This document shows positions 53,066 to 61,624 of a stretch of DNA of 64,000 nucleotides, one piece after another. Source of the stretch: Microbacterium azadirachtae (lineage in GTDB: Bacteria > Actinomycetota > Actinomycetes > Actinomycetales > Microbacteriaceae); assembly GCF_000956505.1 (NCBI RefSeq), contig NZ_JYIX01000040.1, forward strand, positions 248,001 to 312,000, read 5' to 3'. The translations under genes and the position numbers were made by a program. Under the pieces are notes generated by a model. It had not been told where the DNA came from. It did not search any database and was given only the letters and a program-made list of their open reading frames with translations. Numbering within the stretch: position 1 is the first letter of the stretch; every line of letters starts with the position of its first letter.

Positions 53066-53659
53066 ATGAGCGCTTCCGTTCCCCCGTCACCCTGGACGAA
53101 CGCGGCTGCGGAAGAGCCCCGCGTCCCGCGCGGAACGCCGGTCTACACCGCCTGGGCATGGGTGACCGCCTGGACGACGGTTGCTGCGGTCGCCGCCTCA
53201 GCCGTCATGATGTGGCTGCTGACCGGGCCGATACTCACCTACGCGCGACACGTCGCCGAGCTGAGCGGCATGGCCGCGACGGGAGCGAGAGTGCAGCCCA
53301 GCGCGGTGTTCGCGATCATGTTCGACCTGATGCCGGGGATCATGACGGCGTCGCTGGTCGGCACGCTCCTGAGCTGGGCACTCTATGCGTTCGCCATCGT
53401 CGCCGGGTACCGCGATTACGTGCAGCTCGGCCGTCTCGGCTACCCGAAGCGCTTCCACTGGGCGTGGAGCTTCCTCTCGCCGGTGTATCCGATCGGCCGT
53501 GCTGTCGTCGTGCGCCGACAGGCGGGAGCGGGGTCGGCCACGATGTGGATCGCCCTCGCCGCGACCGCCGCGAGCCTCCTGCTCAGCCTCGGCTGGTCGT
53601 TCTGGCTGATGACGGCGATGTTCGACGCCATGCGCGCTGGGCTCGGCACGTTCGCCTGA
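53066..53659 (+). CDS. Hypothetical membrane protein
   Basis: A 197-residue protein not assigned to a family. A polar Pro-rich N-terminus (residues 1-25) is followed by three hydrophobic segments (about 27-55, 89-113 and 159-184). The middle part (VAGYRDYVQLGRLGYPKRFHWAWSFLSPVYPIGRAVVVRRQAG) looks like the cytosolic loop seen in small proteins with DUF2510-like neighbours, but I cannot name it. ATG at 53066 is chosen because GAGGATGCAG precedes it. It converges with the DUF1304 gene 15 bp away. Confidence 0.65.
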   Translation: MSASVPPSPWTNAAAEEPRVPRGTPVYTAWAWVTAWTTVAAVAASAVMMWLLTGPILTYARHVAELSGMAATGARVQPSAVFAIMFDLMPGIMTASLVGTLLSWALYAFAIVAGYRDYVQLGRLGYPKRFHWAWSFLSPVYPIGRAVVVRRQAGAGSATMWIALAATAASLLLSLGWSFWLMTAMFDAMRAGLGTFA

Positions 53660-53674
53660 CGCCGGCGGCAGCCC

Positions 53675-54064
53675 TCAGATCAGCACGCCCGCGATCAGAG
53701 CCAGCACGGCGAGCAACGGGAACAGCCCCTGAACGGTCGCCGCGCGTGCCTTGCTGCGGTCGGAGAGGATCAGCACGAGCGCGGCGGCGAGCATCGATGC
53801 GACGCCCGCCATCATGAGGGTCCAGCCGATCGAGAACGACGCGGCGGGGGCGACGATCAGGCCGATGATCACGAGGACCGCGAGGAACAGGTTGTAGAAG
53901 CCCTGGTTGAAGGCGAGCGGCTTGGTGACCTCTGCGGCTTCGGCTGTCGTGCCGAAGATGCGACGGGTGGAGGGATGCGTCCAGCGCACCGACTCCAGCA
54001 CGAAGATGTAGACGTGGATCAGGGCGGCGACCCCGGCGAACACGGATCCCAGGATGAAGAGCAT
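53675..54064 (-). CDS. DUF1304 family membrane protein
   Basis: A 129-residue protein with four hydrophobic helices. The motif FNQGFYNLFLAVLVIIGL and HVYIFVLESVRWT near the N-terminus are typical of DUF1304 proteins, whose function is unknown. The N-terminal helix starts at the ATG at 54064. Confidence 0.83.
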   Translation of the reverse strand: MLFILGSVFAGVAALIHVYIFVLESVRWTHPSTRRIFGTTAEAAEVTKPLAFNQGFYNLFLAVLVIIGLIVAPAASFSIGWTLMMAGVASMLAAALVLILSDRSKARAATVQGLFPLLAVLALIAGVLI

Positions 54065-54109
54065 GCGCCGATTCTGCCGCGATCCGGGTACCGGCGCGAG
54101 AGGCGCGCG

Positions 54110-54808
54110 CTAGCTGCGATGACCATGCACCGGTGCCGCGTTCGCAGGAGGCTCTCCGACTTCGTCGACGGTATGCCCGGCGCACGGCGTCCTGGTCACG
54201 CTCGCCCGTTCGATGCGCGACACGGTGAACCATCGCATCGCGTCGCGCAGGCGGCACCACCCGACGAGGTACCACCGGCCGTTCGTGGAGGCGAACAGGA
54301 CGGGTTCGACGTCGCGCGTGGTCGTGGTCCCGTCACCGGCCGTGTAGCGGATGCGGACGACGCGCTGGTCGGCCATCGCCTCCTCGAGTGCCGACCTGAT
54401 CGCGCGCGAGGGGACGGGAAGCGCGTCGACCCAGACGCGATCGGCCAGCGCATCGGCCCTCGCCCTGGTTCGGGGATCCAGGACGTCCATGATCTTCCGG
54501 ACCCCGGCTGCCGCCAGATCCGCGTACGGGGCATCGGATGCCGCCGATACGGCCGCCAGGAGCGCCACCGCCTGCGCAGGAGACAGGCTGACCGGCGGCA
54601 GGGACGAGCCCATCGCCATTCCGTACCCGCCCCCGGGCCCGGGACGGGACCAGATGGGCGCGCCGCTGCTCTCGAGCGCTGCGAGATCTCTCTTGACGGT
54701 GCGCACGGATACGCCGAACTCTCGTGCCAGCCGCTCGGCGGAGCATCCGCGGGATCCGCTGCGGCGCAGCATCTCGGACAGGGCGTGGAGTCGCTCTGTC
54801 CGCTTCAC
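54110..54808 (-). CDS. WYL-domain helix-turn-helix transcriptional regulator
   Basis: A 232-residue regulator of the DeoR/YafY-like WYL group. The N-terminal HTH is RLHALSEMLRRSGSRGCSAERLAREFGVSVRTVKRDLAALESSG; the WYL region is VRIRYTAGDGTTTTRDVEPVLFASTNGRWYLVGWC. The start GTG at 54808 gives the family N-terminus (VKRTERLHAL); the open frame extends 116 codons further into the divergent hydrolase gene and is not coding. It diverges from an alpha/beta hydrolase with a 73-bp gap, a common regulator-target layout. Confidence 0.88.
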   Translation of the reverse strand: MKRTERLHALSEMLRRSGSRGCSAERLAREFGVSVRTVKRDLAALESSGAPIWSRPGPGGGYGMAMGSSLPPVSLSPAQAVALLAAVSAASDAPYADLAAAGVRKIMDVLDPRTRARADALADRVWVDALPVPSRAIRSALEEAMADQRVVRIRYTAGDGTTTTRDVEPVLFASTNGRWYLVGWCRLRDAMRWFTVSRIERASVTRTPCAGHTVDEVGEPPANAAPVHGHRS

Positions 54809-54830
54809 CGTGCCGCTTCCGAGAATTTCA

Positions 54831-54849
54831 TGACATAAATAGTGACATA
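54831..54849. promoter_or_regulatory. TGACATA direct repeat between the WYL regulator and hydrolase genes
   Basis: TGACATA occurs at 54831-54837 and again at 54843-54849, a 12-base spacing close to one helical turn, inside a locally AT-rich divergent region. It may be the binding site of the WYL regulator. Assigned by position and repetition only. Confidence 0.4.
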
Positions 54850-54881
54850 CACCTGCCCGCAGCGTCGTCGAAGCTGGTGAC

Positions 54882-55622
54882 ATGACACAGACGACGGGCA
54901 ATCCCACCATCCTTCTCATCGCCGGCCACTGGCTGGGCGCCTGGGCCTGGGACGACGTGCTCGAGCAACTGCAATCCACCGGCTCTCCCGCCCTCGCGAT
55001 GACGCTGCCCGGTCTCGACCCCGACGATCCGGAGCGCGCCGCGAGGACTCTCGACGACCAGGTCGCGGCGATCCTCGACGCCCTCGCCGGAAACGGCGTC
55101 TCGGCGAGCGAACCCGCGATCGTCGTCGCGCACAGCGGGGCGAATTTCCCCGTCACCCTTCTCCTCGACCAGCATCCCGAGCTCGTGCGTCGCGTGGTGT
55201 GGGTCGATTCCGGGCCCGTGGGCGCGGAGAGCGCCTTCGCCGCCGACCTCCCGGACGACCTGGAGGATCTGCCGCTTCCCTCCTTCGACGTGCTCGCTCA
55301 GCAGGCGAGCCTCGAGGGACTGAGCGCAGAGGTCCTCGCGCGGTTCCGCGCACGGGCCGTCCCCGAGCCCGGCCCCGTGCTCCGCCAGCGCGTCGAACTC
55401 GTGAACGATGCGCGCCACAGGATCCCGACCACCCTGGTGTGCTGCTCCATCCCGAGCGCGCAGCTGCTGGACCTGGCACGAGGGGGTCACCCCATGTTCG
55501 CCGAGGTCGCGGGCCTCGAGCACCTCGACGTCGTCGACCTCCCGACCGGTCACTGGCCCATGTGGAGCCGTCCTCGCGACCTCGCCGAGGTCATTCGCTC
55601 AGCGGCGACTCGAACCCGCTGA
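54882..55622 (+). CDS. Alpha/beta hydrolase
   Basis: A 246-residue alpha/beta-hydrolase fold protein. The oxyanion loop lies in LLIAGHWLGAWAW, the nucleophile elbow is VVAHSGAN (Ser in AHSGA instead of GHSxG), and the likely catalytic His is in LPTGHWPMWSRP near the C-terminus. Substrate unknown. The spacing to the WYL regulator suggests it is that regulator's target. Confidence 0.85.
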   Translation: MTQTTGNPTILLIAGHWLGAWAWDDVLEQLQSTGSPALAMTLPGLDPDDPERAARTLDDQVAAILDALAGNGVSASEPAIVVAHSGANFPVTLLLDQHPELVRRVVWVDSGPVGAESAFAADLPDDLEDLPLPSFDVLAQQASLEGLSAEVLARFRARAVPEPGPVLRQRVELVNDARHRIPTTLVCCSIPSAQLLDLARGGHPMFAEVAGLEHLDVVDLPTGHWPMWSRPRDLAEVIRSAATRTR

Positions 55623-55643
55623 GCGACGGGCGAGGGCCGTGGG

Positions 55644-55665
55644 CCCGCTGGCCGTGGTCAGCGGG
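55644..55665. terminator. Hairpin between the hydrolase gene and trmB
   Basis: Ten-base arms with one mismatch (CCCGCTGGCC and GGTCAGCGGG) fill half of the 43-bp gap between convergent stops. Confidence 0.55.
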
Positions 55666-56391
55666 TCAGATCCGCGGCACCCGGCGATAGGTGAGGTCGC
55701 GGATGTCGCGGCCCTTCGCGATGCCCTTGCGCTCGAACGCCGTCATCACGCGGCCGTCGAAGCGCTCCGCCCACTCCCCCTCGAACGCGCGCTCGAACTC
55801 CGGCGCCTCGTCGAGCACTTCGCGCATCTGCAGTGCGTAGTCCTCCCAGTCCGTGGCGAGGCGCAGAAGACCCCCGTCGCGCAGGGCGGCGCCGGCCGTG
55901 GCGCCGAAACCGGGACGGACGAGGCGGCGCTTGGTGTGACGCTTCTTGTGCCAGGGATCGGGGAAGAAGATCCACGTCTCGTCGGCGGAGCCGGCGGGAA
56001 GGTAGGTGGCGAGCACCTCCGGGGCATTCGCCTCGATGAGCCGCAGGTTGCGCACGCCATCCCGCTCGGCGTCGAGCATCGTGCGGGCGAGACCCGCCCG
56101 GAAGACCTCGACGGCGAGGAAGTCCCGCTCGGGGTGCGCCCCGGCGGCGGACACGATCGCGTGCCCCTGGCCCGATCCGATCTCGACGGTCAGCGGCGCC
56201 TCGCGCCCATAGGCGGCGACCACCTCGAGCCGCGCCTCGGGGTGCACCGAGGTCCAGGCGACGTCGCGCGGGACGTCGAGCACGTAGAACGCGGCCAGCT
56301 CGGCGAACGCCCTCTCCTGCGCCTCGGACATGCGACCGCTGCGGCGGACGAACGAGACCGGTTCGTCACGGAAGGTGCGGGGTTCGGGCAT
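55666..56391 (-). CDS. trmB: tRNA (guanine-N7-)-methyltransferase
   Basis: A 241-residue SAM-dependent enzyme that methylates G46 of tRNAs. The SAM motif is LTVEIGSGQGHAIV, and the tRNA-binding/catalytic block ETWIFFPDPWHKKRHTKRRLV is diagnostic. RLATDWEDYALQM near the C-terminus is also conserved. The ATG at 56391 fits the family N-terminus (RTFRDEPVSFVRRSGRMSEAQ); GGAGG lies only one or two bases upstream, so initiation may be inefficient. Confidence 0.95.
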   Translation of the reverse strand: MPEPRTFRDEPVSFVRRSGRMSEAQERAFAELAAFYVLDVPRDVAWTSVHPEARLEVVAAYGREAPLTVEIGSGQGHAIVSAAGAHPERDFLAVEVFRAGLARTMLDAERDGVRNLRLIEANAPEVLATYLPAGSADETWIFFPDPWHKKRHTKRRLVRPGFGATAGAALRDGGLLRLATDWEDYALQMREVLDEAPEFERAFEGEWAERFDGRVMTAFERKGIAKGRDIRDLTYRRVPRI

Positions 56392-56456
56392 CCCTCCAGG
56401 GTATCCGCCGTCCGGCGTCCCGCCGGCCCGTCCCGCCCCGCGGGCCGAGCGCCCGC

Positions 56457-57314
56457 TCATCGCCCGCCCCCGGCGATCGGCTCGGTGACGAAGTCGATGA
56501 GCTCCTCGACCCGGCCGAGCAGCGTCGGCTCCAGATCCCGGTAGCTCTTCACCCGCGAGAGGATGCGCTTCCAGGCATGAGCGATGTCCGTCTGGGATTC
56601 TGCGGGCCACCCGAAGGCCCGGCAGATGCCGGTCTTCCAGTCCGTCCCGCGCGGGATCTGCGGCCAGGCGCGGATGCCGAGCGCCGCCGGCGTCACGCAC
56701 TGCCACACGTCGATGTAGGGGTGCCCCACGATGCGCAGGTGCGCCCCGTGCGGACCCCGCATGATCTGCTCCACGATGCGGGTCTCCTTGGAGCCAGGCA
56801 CGAGGTGGTCGACGAGCACGCCGTAGCGGCGGTCGCGCCGCGGCGGGGCCTCGGCGAGCAGCTCCTCCAGCAGATCGACGCCCTGGAGGTACTCGACGAC
56901 CACGCCCTCCACGCGCAGATCGTCGCCCCAGACCTTCTCCACGAGCTCTGCATCGTGGCGGCCTTCGACGAGGATCCGGCTCGGCAGCGCGGTGCGCGCG
57001 CGGGAGTCGCCGACGGCGAAGGATCCGGACGCGGTGCGCTTCGTCGCGCCCTCCGCCGCCGAACGCGCGGGGTGCACCAGGCGCACCGGCTCGCCGTCGA
57101 TCATGAAGCCGGCGCCCATCGGGAACAGCCGGCGGCGGCCGCGGTAGTCCTCCAGTTCGACCTGTCCGCCCTCGATCCGGGTCACCGCCCCGCAGAAGCC
57201 GTCCACGGCGACCTCGACCACGAGGTCCTTCTCGGCCGCGACGTCCGCGGCGACCTTCGCGCCGCGCTCGCGCCAGCCCTTGGCGAGCACATCGGATCCG
57301 TACCTGTCGTCCAT
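56457..57314 (-). CDS. DUF3097 family protein
   Basis: A 285-residue protein of the actinobacterial DUF3097 family, function unknown. The family pattern is visible: MDDRYGSDVLAKGW at the start, RTALPSRILVEGRHDAELVEKVWGDDLR (a Toprim-like acidic stretch), GVLVDHLVPGSKETRI, and HPYIDVWQCVTPAALGIRAWPQIPRG. The VEGRHDAELVEKVWG segment resembles the Glu-containing part of Toprim folds, so a nucleic-acid role is conceivable. ATG at 57314 begins the conserved region. Confidence 0.85.
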   Translation of the reverse strand: MDDRYGSDVLAKGWRERGAKVAADVAAEKDLVVEVAVDGFCGAVTRIEGGQVELEDYRGRRRLFPMGAGFMIDGEPVRLVHPARSAAEGATKRTASGSFAVGDSRARTALPSRILVEGRHDAELVEKVWGDDLRVEGVVVEYLQGVDLLEELLAEAPPRRDRRYGVLVDHLVPGSKETRIVEQIMRGPHGAHLRIVGHPYIDVWQCVTPAALGIRAWPQIPRGTDWKTGICRAFGWPAESQTDIAHAWKRILSRVKSYRDLEPTLLGRVEELIDFVTEPIAGGGR

Positions 57315-57438
57315 CCCGACCAGCCTACCGAGGGTGCATCCGCACTCCGCCGCCGCAGCCTCGGCAGGACAGGAGAAACACAAGGACGCACGCCCTAGAC
57401 TCGCTCCAGGGGCCTTCCGGGTCCCGGGAGGAGCGAAG

Positions 57439-59487
57439 ATGCGCGCGCGCTGGGCTGTCGTCGTCGGTGTGGTCCTGGGCGTGCTCGGCATGTCTCTCTC
57501 CTCCGCTCCGGCGCTCGCCGATGCGGGCCCCTCTTCCACGGAGCCCCGCACCGCTTCCACGGCGCCGCACCCCGCCACGGCCCCGGTGACCCTCGGATCC
57601 GACTTCGTCACCGACGAGGCGGGCGCACTGAGCGCCTCCGAGAAGAAGGAGCTCGACGACCGGCTCCAGACGCTCAGCCGCTCGCAGAACCTGCAACTGT
57701 TCGTCGTCTTCGTCGACCGGTTCTCGAACCCCGACAACAGTCAGGAGTGGACGAACCAGGTCGCCGTGGACAACGGCCTCGGCCAGCAGCAGTACCTCCT
57801 CGCGATCGCCACCGAGACACGGCAGTACTACCTGTCCGCGGACAAGGCGGGCCCGATCCCGCTGACCCGCGTCGACCAGATCTCCCGGTCGCTCGTGAAC
57901 GACCTCAGCGACAAGCACTGGGCCGCCGCCGTGAACACCGCGGCGGACGGCTTCGGCGGATCCGGATCCTCGGGGGCCGATCTCGGCGGAATACTGCTGG
58001 TCGTCCTCTGCGTCCTCGCGATCGTCGCCGCGATCATCGTGCTGGTGGTGATGCGCCGCCGCGCCGCCGCACGGGTGAAGCCGGCCGCGACCCAGCCGGT
58101 CGGGGATCCCCTCGACGCCATCAGCGACGAGGAGCTGGCGAAGCGCGCCGGCCTCGCCCTCGTGCACACCGACGATGCGATCACGTCCTCGACCGAAGAC
58201 CTCGGCTTCGCCACCGCGCAGTTCGGTGACGCCGCGACAAGCACGTTCACCGAGGTGGTCGCCAAGGCCAAGGGCAAGCTCGACGAGGCGTTCTCGCTCA
58301 AGCAGAAGCTCGACGACGAGGTTCCCGACACCGACCAGCAGCGCCGGGACTGGCATCTGCAGATCATCCGGCTGTGCGAGTCGGCCGACAACGCGCTGGA
58401 CGCGAACGTCGCCGCGTTCGACGAGCTCCGCAAGCTCGAGCAGAACGCGGAGCAGGCGCTCGCCCAGCTGAAAGCCCATCGCGAAGTCGCGGCCTCCGCC
58501 GTGGCCGCCGCCCCTGCCGCGCTGCAGGCGCTGTCCGCCGAGTATGACGCCTCCGCCCTGCAGACCGTCACGGGCAACCCGGCGGAAGCCGCGAGCCGGC
58601 TGGACCTCGCGGATACCCACATCGCGCAGGCCGGCGAGCTCGTCGCGCAGGGGAAGCGCGGTGAGGCCGCCTTCGCGATCCGCACCGGAGAAGAAGGCGT
58701 GCTGCAGGCGACGCAACTCGCCGCGGCGATCACGACGCTGCAGGCCGACCTCGCCTCGACGGAGACGCAGTCGCAGGCGCTCATCGCGAATCTCGAACAG
58801 GATCTCGCAGGGGCAGCGGCCCTTCCCCCGTCCCCCGAGCTGAACGCCGCTGTCGCGGCGACCCGCACCGCGCTGGACCAGGCCCGCACCGATGCCACCG
58901 GCACCGGACGCCGCCCGCAGTCCGTGCTGGAGTCGCTGACGGCTGCCAACACCCGCATCGACAGCACGGTGGACGCGATCCGCAACGCCCAGCAGCAGGC
59001 CGAGCGCGCCCAGCAGGTGCTGGAGCAGACGCTCACGCAGGCCCGCGCGGAGATCTCCACGGCCAACAGCTACATCACCACGCACCGCGGGGCGATCGGA
59101 CCCGACGCACGCACCAGGGCGGCGCAGGCGTCGGCGGAGTACGACCAGGCCGAGGCCGCGCGCGTCGCGGATCCGAACACGGCGCTGCAGCACGCACAGC
59201 GGGCGATCGCCCTCGCTCGCGAGGCCACCCAGCTCGCCGCAGGCTCGATCGACTCCTGGGGCAATGGCGGCGGCTGGGGCGGCGGCGGCGGAAACCGCAG
59301 CGGTATGGGCGACGCGATCCTCGGCGGCATCATCGGCGGCATCCTGTCCGGCGGCGGCGGTGGGCGCTCCAGCGGAGGCTGGGGCGGCGGAGGCGGCGGC
59401 GGATGGCGCTCCAGCGGCGGAGGCGGCGGATTCAGCCCCTCGAGCTTCGGCGGCGGAGGCCGCGGCGGATCGGGCGGGCGCTTCTGA
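57439..59487 (+). CDS. TPM-domain membrane protein with coiled coil and Gly-rich tail
   Basis: A 682-residue envelope protein. A signal peptide (WAVVVGVVLGVLGMSLSSAPALA) is followed by an extracytoplasmic TPM domain (about residues 45-175; VTDEAGALSASEKKELDDRLQTLSRSQNLQLFVVFVD), one membrane helix (about 185-207), then a long Ala/Gln/Glu-rich helical region (215-600) expected to form coiled coils. The last 75 residues are Gly/Ser/Trp repeats. TPM proteins occur beside PspA/IM30 in many bacteria, as here, which suggests a membrane-stress role. ATG at 57439 follows GGGAGGAGCG. Confidence 0.85.
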   Translation: MRARWAVVVGVVLGVLGMSLSSAPALADAGPSSTEPRTASTAPHPATAPVTLGSDFVTDEAGALSASEKKELDDRLQTLSRSQNLQLFVVFVDRFSNPDNSQEWTNQVAVDNGLGQQQYLLAIATETRQYYLSADKAGPIPLTRVDQISRSLVNDLSDKHWAAAVNTAADGFGGSGSSGADLGGILLVVLCVLAIVAAIIVLVVMRRRAAARVKPAATQPVGDPLDAISDEELAKRAGLALVHTDDAITSSTEDLGFATAQFGDAATSTFTEVVAKAKGKLDEAFSLKQKLDDEVPDTDQQRRDWHLQIIRLCESADNALDANVAAFDELRKLEQNAEQALAQLKAHREVAASAVAAAPAALQALSAEYDASALQTVTGNPAEAASRLDLADTHIAQAGELVAQGKRGEAAFAIRTGEEGVLQATQLAAAITTLQADLASTETQSQALIANLEQDLAGAAALPPSPELNAAVAATRTALDQARTDATGTGRRPQSVLESLTAANTRIDSTVDAIRNAQQQAERAQQVLEQTLTQARAEISTANSYITTHRGAIGPDARTRAAQASAEYDQAEAARVADPNTALQHAQRAIALAREATQLAAGSIDSWGNGGGWGGGGGNRSGMGDAILGGIIGGILSGGGGGRSSGGWGGGGGGGWRSSGGGGGFSPSSFGGGGRGGSGGRF

Positions 59488-59554
59488 CACCCGGACTCTC
59501 AGCTTCTCTTGACGTGCACGACCCCATCGACCGGAAATCTGGAAAGGACATCCC

Positions 59555-60295
59555 ATGACCAAGCAGTCCATCTTCGGCCGCATCTCCACCCTGGTGAAGG
59601 CCAACATCAACTCGCTCATCGATTCCGCGGAGGACCCGCAGAAGATGATCGATCAGCTGGTCCGCGACTACACCAACAACGTCGCGGACGCCGAGTCGGC
59701 CATCGCTGAGACGATCGGCAACCTGCGCCTTCTCGAGCGCGATCACCAGGAGGACGTGCAGTCCGCCGCGGAGTGGGGCAACAAGGCCCTCGCCGCCAGC
59801 CGCAAGGCCGACGACCTGCGCGGTGCGGGCAACACCCCCGACGCCGACAAGTTCGACAACCTCGCGAAGGTCGCCCTGCAGCGCCAGATCAGCTCCGAGC
59901 AGGAAGCGCGGACGGCCGAACCGCAGATCGCGGCCCAGACCGAGATCGTCGACAAGCTCAAGACCGGCCTGAACGGCATGAAGGACAAGCTCGTCGAGCT
60001 GAAGAACAAGCGCAGCGAGCTGCTCGCCCGCGCCAAGGTCGCCGAGGCGCAGACCAAGGTGCAGGACGCAGTCTCGTCGATCAACGTCCTCGACCCCACC
60101 AGCGAGCTGGGCAGGTTCGAGGACAAGGTCCGCCGCCAGGAGGCGCTGGCCCAGGGCAAGGCGGAGCTCGCCGCGTCCAGCCTGGACGCGCAGTTCGAGA
60201 GCCTCGAGGACATCGGCCAGCTGACCGAGGTCGAGGCCCGTCTCGCGGAGCTCAAGGCCGGAGCGACCAAGCCGCAGGAAGCGCTCGAGGGCTGA
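59555..60295 (+). CDS. pspA: PspA/IM30 (Vipp1-like) membrane-stress protein
   Basis: A 246-residue, almost wholly helical ESCRT-III-like protein that binds damaged membranes from the cytosolic face. The N-terminal KQSIFGRISTLVKANINSLIDSAEDPQKMIDQLVRDY is the PspA hallmark. ATG follows GGAAAGGACATCCC. It is 67 bp downstream of the TPM gene and one base upstream of the arginase-like gene, so probably the middle of one transcript. Confidence 0.95.
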   Translation: MTKQSIFGRISTLVKANINSLIDSAEDPQKMIDQLVRDYTNNVADAESAIAETIGNLRLLERDHQEDVQSAAEWGNKALAASRKADDLRGAGNTPDADKFDNLAKVALQRQISSEQEARTAEPQIAAQTEIVDKLKTGLNGMKDKLVELKNKRSELLARAKVAEAQTKVQDAVSSINVLDPTSELGRFEDKVRRQEALAQGKAELAASSLDAQFESLEDIGQLTEVEARLAELKAGATKPQEALEG

Positions 60296-60296
60296 G

Positions 60297-61109
60297 ATGA
60301 CCCGCTTCCTCGTCGTCCCGCAGTGGCAGGGCTCCCCTGCCCCGCGGGCGATGCTGCTCACCGAGGGGGCGTCGGCGATCGCCGGCGACCTCCCCAGCGC
60401 GCGTACGACGGTGCTGGAGGTGCCGCTCGAGGCCGGCGATGCCGAGGGCACGGGCGTGCACAGGCTCAGCAGCCTGCGTCGAACGAGGGAGCTCATCGAG
60501 GAAGCGATCACGGCGCATGCCGAGCCCACGCTCGTGGTGGGCGGTGACTGCGGCGTCAGCGTCGCCGCGGTCGCCGCCCTCCCCGGCGCACTGCACGACG
60601 TCGCGATCGTCTGGTTCGACGCGCACCCCGACCTGCACACCCCGGAGTCCTCGGCCTCGGGCGCCTACGCGGGCATGGCCCTGCGCGCACTGCTCGGCCA
60701 CGACTCGTTCCCGATCGACGGCCCCTCGGGGATCACCCCTGAGCGCACGGTGCTCGTGGGCGCGCGGTCCGAGGACGATGCCGAGAGCGCCTACCTCGCG
60801 ACGTCGGGGATCGTCCGGCTCGAGGACGTCGACGACGCGCATGCTCTCGCGGCGGCGGTCGCCGCCACCGGGGCGTCTCGCGTGTACGTGCACATCGACG
60901 TCGACGTGCTGGACCCTTCGGAACTCGCCGGCGTCTCCTCCGCGGTGCCGTTCGGCCTGCGCACGGCCGACGTCGTCGGCGCCGTGCGGGCGCTGCGCGA
61001 GCAGCTGCCGCTCGCGGGGGCGACGATCGCGGGTTTCGCCCCTCGTTCCCCCGGAGATGCGGTGCAGGACCTCGGCGCGATCCTGCGCCTGATCGGCGCC
61101 CTCGCGTGA
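60297..61109 (+). CDS. Arginase-family (ureohydrolase) protein with altered first metal motif
   Basis: A 270-residue member of the arginase/agmatinase/formimidoylglutamase superfamily. Manganese-ligand motifs WFDAHPDLHT and VHIDVDVLDP are present, but the first motif reads GGDCGVS where the family normally has GGDHS, so one metal-binding His is Cys. Similar GGDC variants are, to my memory, common in actinobacterial family members of unknown function. It starts one base after the pspA stop and overlaps the next gene by four bases. Substrate is uncertain. Confidence 0.82.
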   Translation: MTRFLVVPQWQGSPAPRAMLLTEGASAIAGDLPSARTTVLEVPLEAGDAEGTGVHRLSSLRRTRELIEEAITAHAEPTLVVGGDCGVSVAAVAALPGALHDVAIVWFDAHPDLHTPESSASGAYAGMALRALLGHDSFPIDGPSGITPERTVLVGARSEDDAESAYLATSGIVRLEDVDDAHALAAAVAATGASRVYVHIDVDVLDPSELAGVSSAVPFGLRTADVVGAVRALREQLPLAGATIAGFAPRSPGDAVQDLGAILRLIGALA

Positions 61110-61561
61110 CAGCGGGCGACGCCGCCCGCATCGCCGCGATCAAGGCAGAGGCCGCCGAGATCCTGGAGCAGGGGCGACGACGCGACCTGCGTCTGCCGTC
61201 GGTGCTGCTGCGCTCCCCGATCAGCCGCCTCGGCTACGCCTGGGGCATGGCCGTGGGCTGGATCTGGGGCGGGCTGTGGAGCACCGGCGAAGTGGAGCGC
61301 CGCGAGGGACTGTGGATCTTCCGCGGCATGCCGGAGTGGACCTTCGCGCGTGGCGGCGTCTGCGTCGCGGGCTGCTACCTCACCGGCGACACGGTGCCCG
61401 ACGACCGCGTCCTGCGGCACGAGGCCGTGCACAAAGAGCAGTGGCTGCGCTACGGCCTGCTGATGCCGTTCCTGTATCTGCTCGCCGGACGGGATCCGCT
61501 GCGCAATCGCTTCGAGATCGAGGCCGGCCTCGAAGACGGGCATTACCTGCCGCGCCGGTGA
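61106..61561 (+). CDS. Small hypothetical protein with an HExxH motif
   Basis: A 151-residue protein I cannot assign to a family. It begins with a charged helix, has a Trp/Gly-rich hydrophobic stretch (about residues 43-58, LGYAWGMAVGWIWGGLW) and then DDRVLRHEAVHKEQWLRYGLLMPFLYLL, in which HEAVH fits the zinc-binding HExxH consensus. A downstream Glu (NRFEIEAGLEDG) could be a third ligand. The GTG start overlaps the arginase-like stop (GTGA). Metalloprotease activity is only suggested by the motif. Confidence 0.72.
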   Translation: MTAGDAARIAAIKAEAAEILEQGRRRDLRLPSVLLRSPISRLGYAWGMAVGWIWGGLWSTGEVERREGLWIFRGMPEWTFARGGVCVAGCYLTGDTVPDDRVLRHEAVHKEQWLRYGLLMPFLYLLAGRDPLRNRFEIEAGLEDGHYLPRR

Positions 61562-61624
61562 TCCGAGCCCGGTGGCCGAGCCTGTGGCGGGCCTCTGCGC
61601 CTGTAGAAGGGCCTGGAGCGGGAC

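Noticed and set aside
57325..59619. 764-codon minus-strand frame opposite the TPM-domain gene
   Set aside because: It is an antisense shadow; the plus-strand gene has a signal peptide, a TPM domain and a good ribosome site.
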